64,000 nucleotides of DNA from Phyllostachys edulis (taxonomy: Eukaryota > Streptophyta > Magnoliopsida > Poales > Poaceae): positions 10,202,355 to 10,266,354 of the forward strand of contig CM070566.1 of assembly GCA_036346405.1 (NCBI GenBank). Direction: 5' to 3'. How positions within the stretch are numbered: the stretch's first letter is position 1; the number at the start of each line of letters is the position of its first letter. Positions 34,601 through 45,000 of this stretch are shown piece by piece. Made by a program: the position numbers and the translations under genes. Under the pieces are notes generated by a model, which was not told where the DNA came from, did not search any database, and saw only the letters and a list, made by a program, of their open reading frames with translations.

Positions 34601-37600
34601 AGGATTTCGAATTTCCTAAAGCATTTACTACTTTTCTTACGAGGCTCGCTAGCCACAGCCAATGACTTGTGGGTCCGATGAGCAGTCGTTTTCAATTAAC
34701 CCCGGATTTAACATGGCGACCGTGGGGCGGCTCGTCGATGACTTGGTCCATTGGACTCGGTCCGCAGCGTACATGCACTGCACCACGGCGCTTAAGCGGT
34801 GGGCCCATACATCAACGCTGCGGTGTTTAAACTAATCGCTCGTTTTACGTACGCGGGCGCGTGTAGCGATACATCAACAAGTTAAGACATCGATTAAATG
34901 CTAAATCAATCATTAGCGGTTAATAGCGTTTCTCTTGGAGCTTTGTCGGTAGCGTCCGAACAGCGAAGCTCCGGCCGTGTTTTGACGGCTCGCATGGCGC
35001 TTCGCTCTCCACGGCGATGTTGGCCAAGACTTGGAGCAGGTCCCAATAGCCATGCGCACCTCGGGAGGTGGTCTCGACTAGCGGGAGGAGGCGAGAGGTG
35101 CTCTTATGGTGAAAATGCAAGCGACAATGTGAAGCTCTGCGGTGCGCCTGGCGGTGCCCAAGTGTCTAAAGGCTACTAGGAGGTTACAGGCCAAGTGGAA
35201 GCTCGAGGAAGCTTGGAAGTGGTCGAACTTTGTCGACAGGAGGAGAAACCAGCGGCGGCATGGCTTCACGTGGAGAGATGGCCTGAGAAAAACCAGCGAA
35301 GTGAGTGGTTGGAGCGGCTCAAGGACCATATTAGGATGCTACATGAGCAAGGAATCGACAAATGCCTTACCAAATCAAGGTGGGAGATGATGAGTTAGAT
35401 CCTCGTGAAAATGCAATTTCTTCAAATCCACGAAAACACATCGTGCATTGTTGAAATTGGTGAGGGTTTTGCTTATGAAGATAAAGCATGCAAGGTGGCG
35501 CACTAAGGTGAGGACAATACACCTTTGGACACACCGATTGCACAAAGATGGCCTTGAGTGCGCTCTGAGGTCGGCGAGAGCATGATTGTGTTCCAAGAGC
35601 TACAAGCAATGACAAAGGCTAAGCTTAGCTAAAATGGATACAACATGGATCGGAGGCGAGAGAGAAACATTGGAAGGAGCTTACCCAAGAGATGAACACT
35701 CTGGCTTCCTTTCCTCGGTAAAAAGAGGAGAAGTGAGGAGAACTAGGGTTCGGAGGGTATTATGCTCGGGAGATGGCGGCAATGAAGGCGGTGTTAGAAG
35801 GTGAAGCTCGGGAGTGGTTGCATGGGGTGGCAACTCACGATGTCGAGACTTCACGGGGCTTCTTGAGCTGCGTGGCATTGGCATCTGCATGGCGCGACCG
35901 CGAGGAAGAAGACACGTTTGTGAGTGGGCTGCCTTGTCGTGACTCATCGTCTTGTGAGCAGAGTTAGTGGGTTCGTGCGGGTAGTTGGATCTTGATCGAG
36001 CAGTTGACATTAGTATGACGTTCGGACCGACTAAGCGGTTGCATGATCTGGATCGTTGATTTATAATCGAGCAGTCGAAATTCCTCGGGCTCGGTGCGGT
36101 CGTTTAGTTGACTCGAGCAAGTCAATTCGCTGGAGTCGGACTCGAGCGAGGTTGGGCTCGAACTGAGAGCGATACTAGGGTTTGGTGGGTTTTAATTAGC
36201 TTATCCACTTTGACTGAGTGCTAAAAATAGAAATAAAATTCCTAAAATTCTGAAATAAATCTGAGGTGTTAGGTGGGATGACCTAGTACCCATATAAAAT
36301 TTGGAACCCCTCTGTTCACGTTATAAATTGAACAATTTAATTTCAAACTTAAAATGTGTTATTGAATTGCGTTTGAATTTTCTAAGTTGAAACCAATCCC
36401 AAAAACTTGGAAAAAAATATGTTAATTCATGATAATTAATGTAGTATTTGAATAAATTATTTCTAGAGGAACTTCAGTATCATTTGTTTCAGTTTTCTTT
36501 TTGAGTTTACTTCTTTAAGTGTAGGTTCAAAATTTGAACAAAATTTTCCAAGTCACGATATATAATGTAAATGCTTGAAAACAATGATGCATGCTCATGA
36601 GATGTATAGCAATCCTCTTTATTAATTTGGGGATGTGACATCATCATTCTATTTAGCACTTATAAGGAACCAAAGTAAAACTTGTTTCACAAATCACCGA
36701 CGGAGACAGGTAGCAGGATTCAAGTGTAGTGCTGCATATGTCCTTGTGTCAAGCCATTGTCCAAAATAACAATGTAATTCTACAGCCATCAGTAGAATGT
36801 AAGGGATAGGAGTACTGGTTTCCATGCAAGGTTGTTCACCTGCGGATGTAACAGCAGGATTGAGCTATACCAACTAATTCAAGTCTAAAAGACATTTGAC
36901 ATCATATTTGCAATAGAAAAAATACAGATTTTTCTTTAGCATGCTCGAATACGATGTAGATCCATGGAAATTGCAACACAACACCAAATTCAAACAATCA
37001 TAGGATTGATGGAGTTAAGCCAAATGTAGGCATAAGAAATTCAGAACCCCAGCACTGATATTTGCTCTCTTACAAGAGACTGTAATAAAAATGCTAATTA
37101 TAGACTTGGAACATATTGAAAGCTAGAGCATTAGTCTAGAGCTCACCATTCTGCGATCTATCATGTAGCAACCATCAGCACATAACAATGTCGGGAAGGT
37201 ATCAAACCCTTCGGACAAGCACAGGCTCAGTATGAACCTCATCCCTTCTGGCACTCGACGTCTCTACGAGCGACAAATCCCCAGTGAACTTTGTGTACGC
37301 TCGCAAAGTATGATCCACCAGAACCGGAATCTACCGGCGCAACCCTCCCGATTGCGCTCTCCCCAAAATCGGCATGCAAGGTATCAACACCCTTCTTAGT
37401 GTCATGAAGCACTTTAAAGCTTGCCGGCATGACCCCTCCCCAGCTTAAACCGATCGACCTTCTTCTCCCACCCCTGCAGCAGCAGGGTCTTGAAACAGGA
37501 AGTTTTGATGATCTCTGGCTCACCGTTCATGAGGAACGTGAGAGCGTTGAGCACGAAATCCTGACAAACACCTAGCCACAAGTTCCGCCCAAAATCAGAT

Positions 37601-37981
37601 AAGAAGGCGCCCAAAAATAAAAATGCAATTTGCAGATTTTAGATTCAATTTCAAACAGTTTGCACTAGTGGCAACTAGCGAGAGCAGAGAAACAGCAGTA
37701 AGCTACATGGTCGTAGTTGAGGACTTCCTCGGAGGTGTGGTCGAAGGCGGCGATGGTGCCGAGGGCTGGCCGCGGAAGAGGACGAGGAAGCGACGGAGCG
37801 TCTCCTAGGCGTTGCCGATGATGGGGCGGTGCACTCGACGGCCGGCGGAGACACATGAGGTCGGCATCGCCTAGGGCTTCCACAAGAAACTCACCACCCG
37901 ATCGCGAGTGCGAGAGGAGATGAAGACGCTGGGGAATGCGAATCGGTACGCTCGGGGTGTCTCGTGGTGGATGAGAGGGTG
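31643..37981 (-). pseudogene. Captured exons of an alkaline/neutral invertase, split by LTR E
   Basis: Alkaline/neutral invertases (GH100) hydrolyse sucrose to glucose and fructose in cytosol, plastid or mitochondrion. Three exon pieces are readable on the minus strand. Exon at about 37981-37707: RPIIGNA, a stop where Trp is expected, ETLRRFLV, then after a frameshift LGTIAAFDHTSEEVLNYDH with a GTAGCT donor. Exon 37571-37147: ALTFLMNGEPEIIK, LLLQGWEKKVDRFKLG, MPASFKVLHD, DTLHADFGESAIGRVAPVDSG and LSLCLSEGFDTFPTLLCADG, with a GTGAGC donor. Last exon at about 31945-31643: ACIKTGRLQISRRAIDLAER, DGWPEYYDGKLGRYIGKQAR, then a 1-base deletion and KMMLEDPLHLGMISLEEDKA up to a stop at 31643-31645. The middle exons, with much of the catalytic domain, are absent. 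Intron retention shows capture from genomic DNA, not from mRNA. Confidence 0.9.
32199..36640 (-). mobile_element. Solo LTR E, antisense, inserted in the captured invertase
   Basis: It starts TGTGGGGACCCGGGTT and ends AATTTGGGGATGTGACA, with a perfect TCATC duplication (32194-32198 and 36641-36645). At 4442 bases it is the longest of the five. The conserved core (GTGCACTACTTTACCCACC, degraded) is at about 33162 and the CTTGCCTTGCTAG motif at about 33990. No gag or pol sequence is present. The part at 34640-36180 is GC-rich and variable, with short unassigned frames. It lies between the invertase exons at 37147 and 31945. Confidence 0.88.
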
Positions 37982-38017
37982 TGTAGTTCGATAGCATTTG
38001 CGGGTGATAATATTAAA

Positions 38018-38330
38018 CTTCAATGGGTATTTTCGTTTCTGTAAGGTTGGATTCTACGAGTCTGCTTCTTCTGCTGGTTTATTTTGAGACAACTTCTGCG
38101 AAGCGGAATTTAGTGGTTTGAGAAGTTGAGGGCTGTTTGAGTGCGAACCTACTCGAACTTCCGAGTTGATTCTCGTGGGTAGTACCAAACACCACGATTC
38201 TCAAAACACCGGTTCGATTCTCGCGTGGAGTGTCTCAAAATACACTAGCGAGGAAAGCGGCCTTTCCTTGGATTCTCGTGAGAATCAACTCGATAGAAAA
38301 AATACCCTTTGAAGTTGAGTATATTTACAT
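38018..38330. repeat. Back-to-back terminal repeats between P1 and P2
   Basis: ATTAAACTTCAATGGGTATTTTCG at about 38012-38035 (partly) is inverted at about 38309-38335 (AAAATACCCTTTGAAGTTGA). Both arms carry GATTCTC/GATTCTACGAG words like the P1 ends, and GTACCAAACACC at 38182-38193 resembles the GTACCAAATAAGACC terminus at 40171-40185. This is the pattern expected where two related transposons abut or one sits in the other. Confidence 0.6.
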
Positions 38331-40254
38331 AAAATGCCATTACTTTCCCATGCTGATTCCCGGCGTACCTCTTGACTCAAGCGCTTTTCTTCTCAGTACC
38401 CCGGCGAACCTCCTTGTGCCGTCGGACCTCCAGCTGCGCCCTCGCCCTCGTCCCGTCCTCGCTTTCCACCGCCGCCCCCGCTCCCTGAGTCCGCTTCATC
38501 ATACATCCCGTTCCCGCATTCAGGCGCACATTGCAGCACAACCGCGTTCCATGAAACCCCAATTCCACACCCAAAGTGTCGGAGATGTCGTCGGCGTCGG
38601 AATCTGTGTGGCGCCAATGATCCGTGGCATGGGAGATGAAGGAGAAGGTGGGCGCGGCGCGTGGACACTGGAGGCGGGGGGCAGGGAAGCTCTACCGGGG
38701 ATCTCCAGTGGGAGGCGCCCTCTCTTGAGGACCGTCCCTTAAGGTCTCTGACATCCTCGCCCATGTGTTCTTCTCACCCACCATTGTCTCCACGATCACC
38801 GTCCTCCTCCACCCCCCTCAACTCCCGCTCTTTTCTAAGCAATTTGATTTACGGCAAAATTGCGCTTTGATTAGCAATTAGTAAATCGCCAAATTGAGGT
38901 TCTAGTTATTCTCATTGGATTGTATATTTCCTATTTGGTGTTGCCGAAATAAGCGAGCATGGGAGTGTGTTCTAAGGATTAGTTCAGTACAATTTATCTT
39001 TACATAGGATATGGAGGAAATAATCGATAAGAGTCTCAATTCTAGAAATTCGAGAGTGCAATTACGATTATGTTCCATTCTAAGTTAGGTTTGGCCAGCA
39101 TCATCGTATCTTGGAAGCACTCTTAAATTCCTCCTCAGCAGAATGATTGTTATTTTAGTGAGAATAACTTTGGTTCACTAACAACTATTTTTGTGATATT
39201 TATTGCAGTGATGATCCCATTGTATCATTATCAGCACAAACACCCTGTTCTCTGGTCTTATTCTCCTTGTCTTGACAAGCTTTATCCAGGTACTGTGTAC
39301 GATAAAGTTTGAAAATAATGTACCCATTCACAGAAAAATGTTCCCATTGAGCATTCCTTTACTTGTAATAAGCATTGTGCTGTAAAATGCTGTGTTGCAG
39401 ATTTTCTTCCCATTGGGACCTGCATCGGTTGCTTTGTTCGGCGGACTTGGAGCTTTAGTCTTCTCAGGCTTCATTCTCTACGACACTGAGAACTTGATAA
39501 AGCGTCACTCTTATGACGAGTACATTTGGGCATTTGTTGGGCTTTACCTCGACATCCTCAACCTGTTCCTTTCTATCCTAAACATGCTCAGGAGCATGCA
39601 ATCTGATAACTAGTTGGGTCCATCGGCCGAGTCCATCTGCACCAGCCGGACCTTGTAATCAACTTGTGTCATCCTTTATCGAGTCTTTTGAACTGCAATA
39701 TATATAGCTCTGAAGGACTTGTAATGTGTTTTGCTATCTTCAGAGAATGGGACCAAAGTGTAACATATGTATTGGTGTAACTGTTCTCGCGTGACTTCCT
39801 GTGTTTATTGGTATGTGATACCAAGATTGTGCCCTAGTTGCATAGAGCTTCTAGACTACTTTAGCACTAGTTGCATAGAGCTTTAGACAAGGGGGCAATT
39901 GTGGATTCAACAACGTATATACATTCATATGGTCTAAACAAATTTAGAGAAAAAATTCTATAATTTATGTGCAAATATATAGGAGAAAGACACAAATACA
40001 ATTGAATTATTACAACCAGGGGTAACATGGTCTATTTGCTTCTAATCCCCCTCATATGGTTTTGGAAGCCAACCTCACAATAGCGCTTTTAACGAGGCGA
40101 CTCAGATTCTCGGAGAAGTGGATTCTCGGATAATCGAGGAGCAAAATCTGAAAAATGAGAATCTGGAGCTGTACCAAATAAGACCTGAGTATTGGGTACT
40201 ACTTTACGAGATCCAAACGAAAAGCTATGAATAAAAGCTGTACCAAACAAGACC
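38194..40254. mobile_element. Transposon P2: related TIR element carrying LIFEGUARD/BI-1-like exons
   Basis: Its right end is doubled: AGCTGTACCAAATAAGACC ends at 40185 and AAGCTGTACCAAACAAGACC at 40254, the latter followed by TTA (40255-40257) matching the TTA before P1 at 21005. The left end is near 38194-38330, where inverted subterminal words begin. Cargo is the exons of a LIFEGUARD/BI-1-like gene on the plus strand. No transposase was seen, so it is non-autonomous. Whether P2 is independent or is the right half of P1 is open. Confidence 0.6.
38636..39613 (+). pseudogene. Captured exons of a LIFEGUARD (BI-1-like, TMBIM) membrane protein
   Basis: LIFEGUARD proteins are multi-pass membrane proteins of the Bax-inhibitor family that dampen cell death and influence calcium release. 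Three pieces are seen. A decayed N-terminal piece at about 38636-38870 includes KLYRG and the possible start MKEKVGAA in another frame. An exon at 39209-39289 has MIPLYHYQHKHP fused to LILLVLTSFIQ in a shifted frame, with flanking AG and GT, so the intervening transmembrane coding part is deleted. The intact last exon at 39401-39613 (71 codons) encodes IFFPLGPASVALFGGLGALV, FSGFILYDTENLIKR, SYDEYIWAFVGLYLDILNLF and a stop. It has a normal acceptor and a 3' untranslated-like tail to about 39840. Orientation is opposite to the invertase cargo. Confidence 0.87.
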
Positions 40255-40257
40255 TTA

Positions 40258-40730
40258 ATATATGATTTAGTTCGACACAAGCCCACCGTAGTTCCCGTAA
40301 ATAAAACATGGAAGAAGACCTTCGAGAGTGAGGCTTAGGGCCCTCCCCGATAGAGTTTTTTTTTTCTGGAGCGAGGACTCCAACCAAACCCGAAATGACC
40401 TTTAGTTGATGAAGAGTCAAATTGACAAATCAGAACCCTTATTTTAATAACCACAACTGTTAGGACCTGTTTAGCAAAAACAAACTCCCAAGCCCAAACG
40501 GGGACCCGATCCGGTCAATCAAGCTAATGCCAATCCGAGCCAACTTATATATAACCATAGCTTTTTGGCCTAATGTAAACGCGTGTATTACACATTAGCT
40601 CGTAGTTTTGAATTGATCAAACATTTGCACAGCTTGTACACTGTAATTGAGTCCTGCAATTATTATAGCTAGGCCATCTTTCCAAAGAAAGAATCGTACC
40701 ATGTACAATAATTTACATCAAACCAAATAT
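40258..40730. other. Non-coding sequence right of P2, possible LINE1 3' tail
   Basis: If P1/P2 inserted at TTA in LINE1, the LINE1 3' untranslated region would resume here; TTTATTAATATATGATTTAG across the join resembles the A/T-rich tails of plant L1 elements. No gene, RNA or element end was identified in the rest of this stretch. Confidence 0.3.
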
Positions 40731-40734
40731 ATAA

Positions 40735-40857
40735 GCCTTATTTGGTTGTGCCAAAATTCCGACTCATCTATATGGATAGACCGGAATTTTAGTTCAAATT
40801 CTCGGCCCATCCATATGGATTTCGGACGGGAATGAGCTTCCTAAACAAACCCATAAA
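40735..40857. mobile_element. Small palindromic MITE, tentative
   Basis: GCCTTATTTGGTTGTGCCAA at the left and TTCCTAAACAAACCC at the right are imperfect inverted ends. The interior is also partly palindromic, with TCTATATGGAT and CCATATGGAT arms and CGGAATTTT. TAA is found next to both ends. It is about 120 bases and non-coding. The ends are not strongly matched, so the boundaries are approximate. Confidence 0.45.
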
Positions 40858-42090
40858 GTTGAAGTAGTAACCTATGGTGCGTGACTTGCAATTTGCAAAA
40901 TAAAGGCGAAATTTGAAGCAATAAAAAAGAAAAGGAGAGGATGATGGAGAGAGTGAAAGAAGAAGAAACTAAACTCGTGCCTTCAATAACCATAGCCATC
41001 GGGGTCATCTCACAAAACCACCCAAACCTGGCCAACGACCCGACCCCTCAACCTAGTTGGGCCGAGATAAAATCGAGCTTCCTTTGCTCCGGGCGTGACC
41101 TATCATGTGCTCGATCTCTCCTCCTAGAGTGGCCAAATGGGTCGTGCTGGGGGCGACCAGACACTAGTTCATGGGCCATGTTGGCCAACCACGATGACCG
41201 TCTTGTGCTTGGTGACACTCGAGCAAGGTGGCCCGCTGGCATGGCACAAATAGTGCGAACGCAGCACGATCGGTCTGCGGCCGTGTAGCTTTGCTGCGGT
41301 GAGGTTCTTTGAGGAGAAGCGGCAACACAAGGAGGAGGAGGATGGTGGCTGTTGGAGCTCGGAGGAGGAGATGGCGGCAGGGCCGTCTCGGGAAGGAGGA
41401 GCTAGGAGGAGGCGGCGTGGCGGCTCGAAAGAGGAGGCGATGAGGGAAGAAGGCCGGGAGGCGGAGGAGGAGGAGGCGGGCGTTGCCGTCTGGAGGAAGG
41501 AGAAAGCGGCGGGGAGCCGACTCGGGAAGGGAGGTAGAGGGCAGCGGAGTGGAGGGTGCCGCCGGCGTGGGCCGTGGAGAGACGGCGTGGAGGTGGAGGC
41601 TGAAGGCGTCATCTGCATGCCGCTATCTGCATGATAGTCTTGATGCCCTTGATCTTATACCGCCCTGTGATGATGAGGAGCGAGGAGGGAGGCAGAGGCG
41701 GAGGGTGGCGGTGAGGAAAAAGAGCCTGCAGGCGAGGCAGAACATCTTTGGGTGGCGGGCTCGTGGGCGTGCACAGCACTGCTGGCAGACTAAATTCGAG
41801 TTGTTTATTGTTTGGCTCTTTAAAAATAGAAAAAAATCAAAAAAAATCCTTTTTTCTATAAATAACCATCATACCCGTCATTCAACACCCTCCATTCCTC
41901 ATTCTCTCTTTGAAATTATGTTGTGCAAATTCAAATTCATGTTGAGCTAATTTGACAAAATTCAAAAAATTGTGCCAAATTTTGGAAAATTGAATTTTAG
42001 CGACAAATTAAAAAGAGGTACAATACTATTTTTTCGTACTTTTATTGTGATTGCTTGTTATGCTAAGATGAAAGTATAATAGTGTTTGTT
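40858..42090. other. Non-coding; strongly purine-rich centre
   Basis: 41290-41560 is a GGA/GAG-rich purine tract, which produces long artificial open frames on both strands (41169-41618, 41299-41634, 41483-41950). None has a recognisable domain. A/T-rich DNA at 41800-42060 leads into the hAT pseudogene. Confidence 0.5.
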
Positions 42091-42099
42091 TGATTTTTA

Positions 42100-45000
42100 G
42101 TTTTCATTATGGACAACTCTAGTTACATGACTTTGCTTTTGGTGATTCTGGACTTTCACCAAAGGGCATTACATCCATAAGCGGTTGCGGTTGTCTCAAG
42201 CCAACGAGAAGGGTAAGGTGGAGTTTAGTCATCGGGCTCGGCGTCGACATCGGGCTCCACGCCAACCAAAGCAAAGAGGTCGAGGTCATCTACATCGGAA
42301 GTGTTGAAGAATTTTGTGATACAACCAAACAAGGCAGAGAGGAAATGATGTACCATATGCTATTTGCAAAAATTTGTTGCGATGAATTGTCTTCAAGGTC
42401 TCTGGTGGAGCGTGGCACTTGCTTAAACATGTTACAAAATGTAAGGCTAAGCAATGGTAGTCTTTGGCGGAACCACAGTACAATCTGATCCCATGATGCG
42501 ATCGTAGCTAGAATTGCAATCTGAGTAACTTTGTCAATCGTATGTTGTTTAATTGCTTATGAGGATTTACCATTAGGCTTTGAGAGTGCGCTTCTTTCCA
42601 AACTTACATTAAGACTCGCATAATCCTAGATTTTCTTTCGTTTCTAGGCAGGACAACAAATAGAGATCTAGTAAAATACTACAATGAGCGTCGTAATAAA
42701 ATAAAGGAGCTATATTTAGTGCGTGCACTTTTGATGTACGACCTCGGACATATGGGTGGTGGGACTAGAGTGGATTATCTTAGCGTAGTTGCTCATTATG
42801 TTAATGGCGATTGGGTAATGGAGAAAATGATTATATGTTTGAAATTAATTGAGGTAGCACACGGGTGAGAATATTCTGAGCTGTAGTATCGAAGTCATGG
42901 AAGACTTTGGTCGTATAGACAAAATATTCTCAATTACTTTAGACAATGCCACTTCGAACTCTAGGGCCATGGATATTCTTACTCCAGTGTTGAATACATC
43001 TGTTGATTTTACATTGCTACATCAATGATGCACTTGTCATATTATCAACCTTATAGTCAAATGTGGTTTGAAGAGGTTGAGTCACGTATATTAAAGGTTT
43101 AGCGATCACGATCTCTTTCTTGAATAATTCTAATGTAATAATAGCACAATATAGAAACCTGAGAGGCGATGGGTGTCGTCCAAGAATGTTCGGTTTGGAC
43201 ATCTTAGGTAAGGTGGAACTCTACTTACGATGCTTAGAGTCTTTTACCATGCAAGAGCACATTTTCTATTTTTATTCAAAGCACTATTAGAAACCTTGGC
43301 GGTAGTATACTATTGACTAGCGACATTGATTAGATTCTTTGAGAAGATACTCTGGTTTCTATAAAAAAATTAGGAAAAAGTCGGTTTACTCCTGAACTAT
43401 CGAGAAAAGTCTGGTTTACCTGAACTACAAAACGGTTTTTACCTGAATTTGTCAAATCGGTCAAATAACCCCGTAGCGGTTTGGGGCGGTGGTTTTCTTG
43501 GCGTGGCGGTTTGTCCAACTTCGGCAGTGTTTGTCACTCAAATCGACATCAAGTCGACTTTCTTCTCCATCTCTCTCTATTTTGTCGATGGTGGGGCGCT
43601 TCTCGGTGTACGTTTGGTCATAGCCCTTTGCAAAGATCTGCGGTTGATGGTGGCTTAGCGGCTGGTGAAGATCTTGGTCTGAAGGTTGTGCTTTCGATGG
43701 GCGTCTTGCGATTAGCTCAGTGCGAGTTCCCGCGCTCTCGGCGAGCCTGGCCAAACACGCTTCAGTGCGACCCCCGCGCCCCATCTTGCTTCGCCTTTGG
43801 GCGGAGGCAATGGCGGTGTGAATAACGACCCGGCTAGGGCGGCCCCATCCCATGGTTGCCATCTCCATTGCCCATGGCAGCAGCAGCACCAAAGGCAGTG
43901 GACACGTCTGGCGGGAGCTCCTCGGCGTGTGCGCAAAAAAAGCCAGCAGGCAGCTTGCGCGTGCGCCGTCCTTACATAGCAGCGTCTGGTACTATGTCGG
44001 GTGGAGCAGCTCTCGAACATCTGTGTGCGTACTCACACAAGTCCCTCTCTGCATCAGACACCCTTCTTGAACTCGGGTACATCCTCGGGTCCCTTGCGCG
44101 CATTCTCGCGGGGTGAGCGAAGGGGCCGTCGATCGTGGGAGTAGGCCTGGAACCAGCGGACCTTGAAGGAGTACATCGGGAAGTCATCGGGGCGTGGCGC
44201 CGTTCTTGATGTTGGGGAGGAGGGTCAAGCGGCCATTCCTTCGAGGTAGAGGAGGGAGGAGGTGGTTCTTGGCGGAAGGGAGTTGGGTGGGGCAGCGAGA
44301 CGAGCGGCGGTGGTGGAGGTGGTCCAGAGGGGTGGGGTCGGCCAGGAGGAGGGATATGGCGGCGCACGTGGGGGCTCATGCCGGCCAGCAGGTGGAAGCA
44401 GGGTGGAGAGGAGGAGGAGGCCTTGATTAGGGGTCGGTGAGGTGGGGCGGAGGAGGCGGCGTCGGCGGAGCCACGGACTGTATCATGGCGACCATGGCGG
44501 CGTCATGGGCTCCGCGCCTGCCGGGGAGGTAGAGGCGGCGAGAGGAAAGTGGCGTGGCTTTTTCTTATGGTGTGGTCTTCTTGATGCCACGGGAGGAAAA
44601 AGCAAAGAGGAAAGGCGGTGACAAGCAGATCTCTGAGTCGGAGAGAGGGTGAGGAGGAGAAAAGCAGTAGGTGCGCCACGTCATCTGTTGAGTTGGACAA
44701 AGCTGGCCATGTCGGCAAAACCACCGCTCAAGCCGCTCGAGGGGTTATTTGGCCGGTTGACAAATTCGAGGTAAAAACCGGTTTTGTAGTTAGAGGTAAA
44801 CCGGACTTTCGATAGTTCGAGAGTAATGGGACTTTTTCAAAAATTATGAGGCCACTATTGCTCGTCCTTGTGTATTATCCAATATCTCCTATCATTGTGC
44901 ATAGTATTTTCTGATTGCTACTCAATTGAAAATGTATGAAAATGACTTAGTTTTCACGTGATGCTATTGTTTCCATGAAATCTAAATACCTTAAATATTG

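Larger units (their letters stand above)
21008..38193. mobile_element. Transposon P1: gene-capturing TIR element with invertase exons, twice interrupted
   Basis: Its left end (GGCCTGTTTGGTAGAGCTC at 21008) follows TTA at 21005-21007. The left terminal repeat is broken at 21045 by LINE2 and resumes at 31098-31220, where it is inverted relative to about 40000-40170 (shared CATATG, GATTCTC and CAAATAGAC words). The cargo is exons of an alkaline/neutral invertase on the minus strand. The right end is less certain: a terminal-like GTACCAAACACC at 38182-38193 marks the edge of P2, but TTA is found only after 40254, so P1 may extend to there with P2 inside it. A 3-base TTA duplication suggests PIF/Harbinger; repeated GATTCTC subterminal words also occur in other plant TIR families. 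Confidence 0.65.

Noticed and set aside
34898..36010. Cluster of open frames in LTR E as a small gene cluster
   Set aside because: They overlap on both strands, lack domains and lie wholly within the LTR bounded by TCATC.
41169..41950. Long open frames on both strands
   Set aside because: They are by-products of a GGA-rich purine tract, which lacks stop codons by composition.
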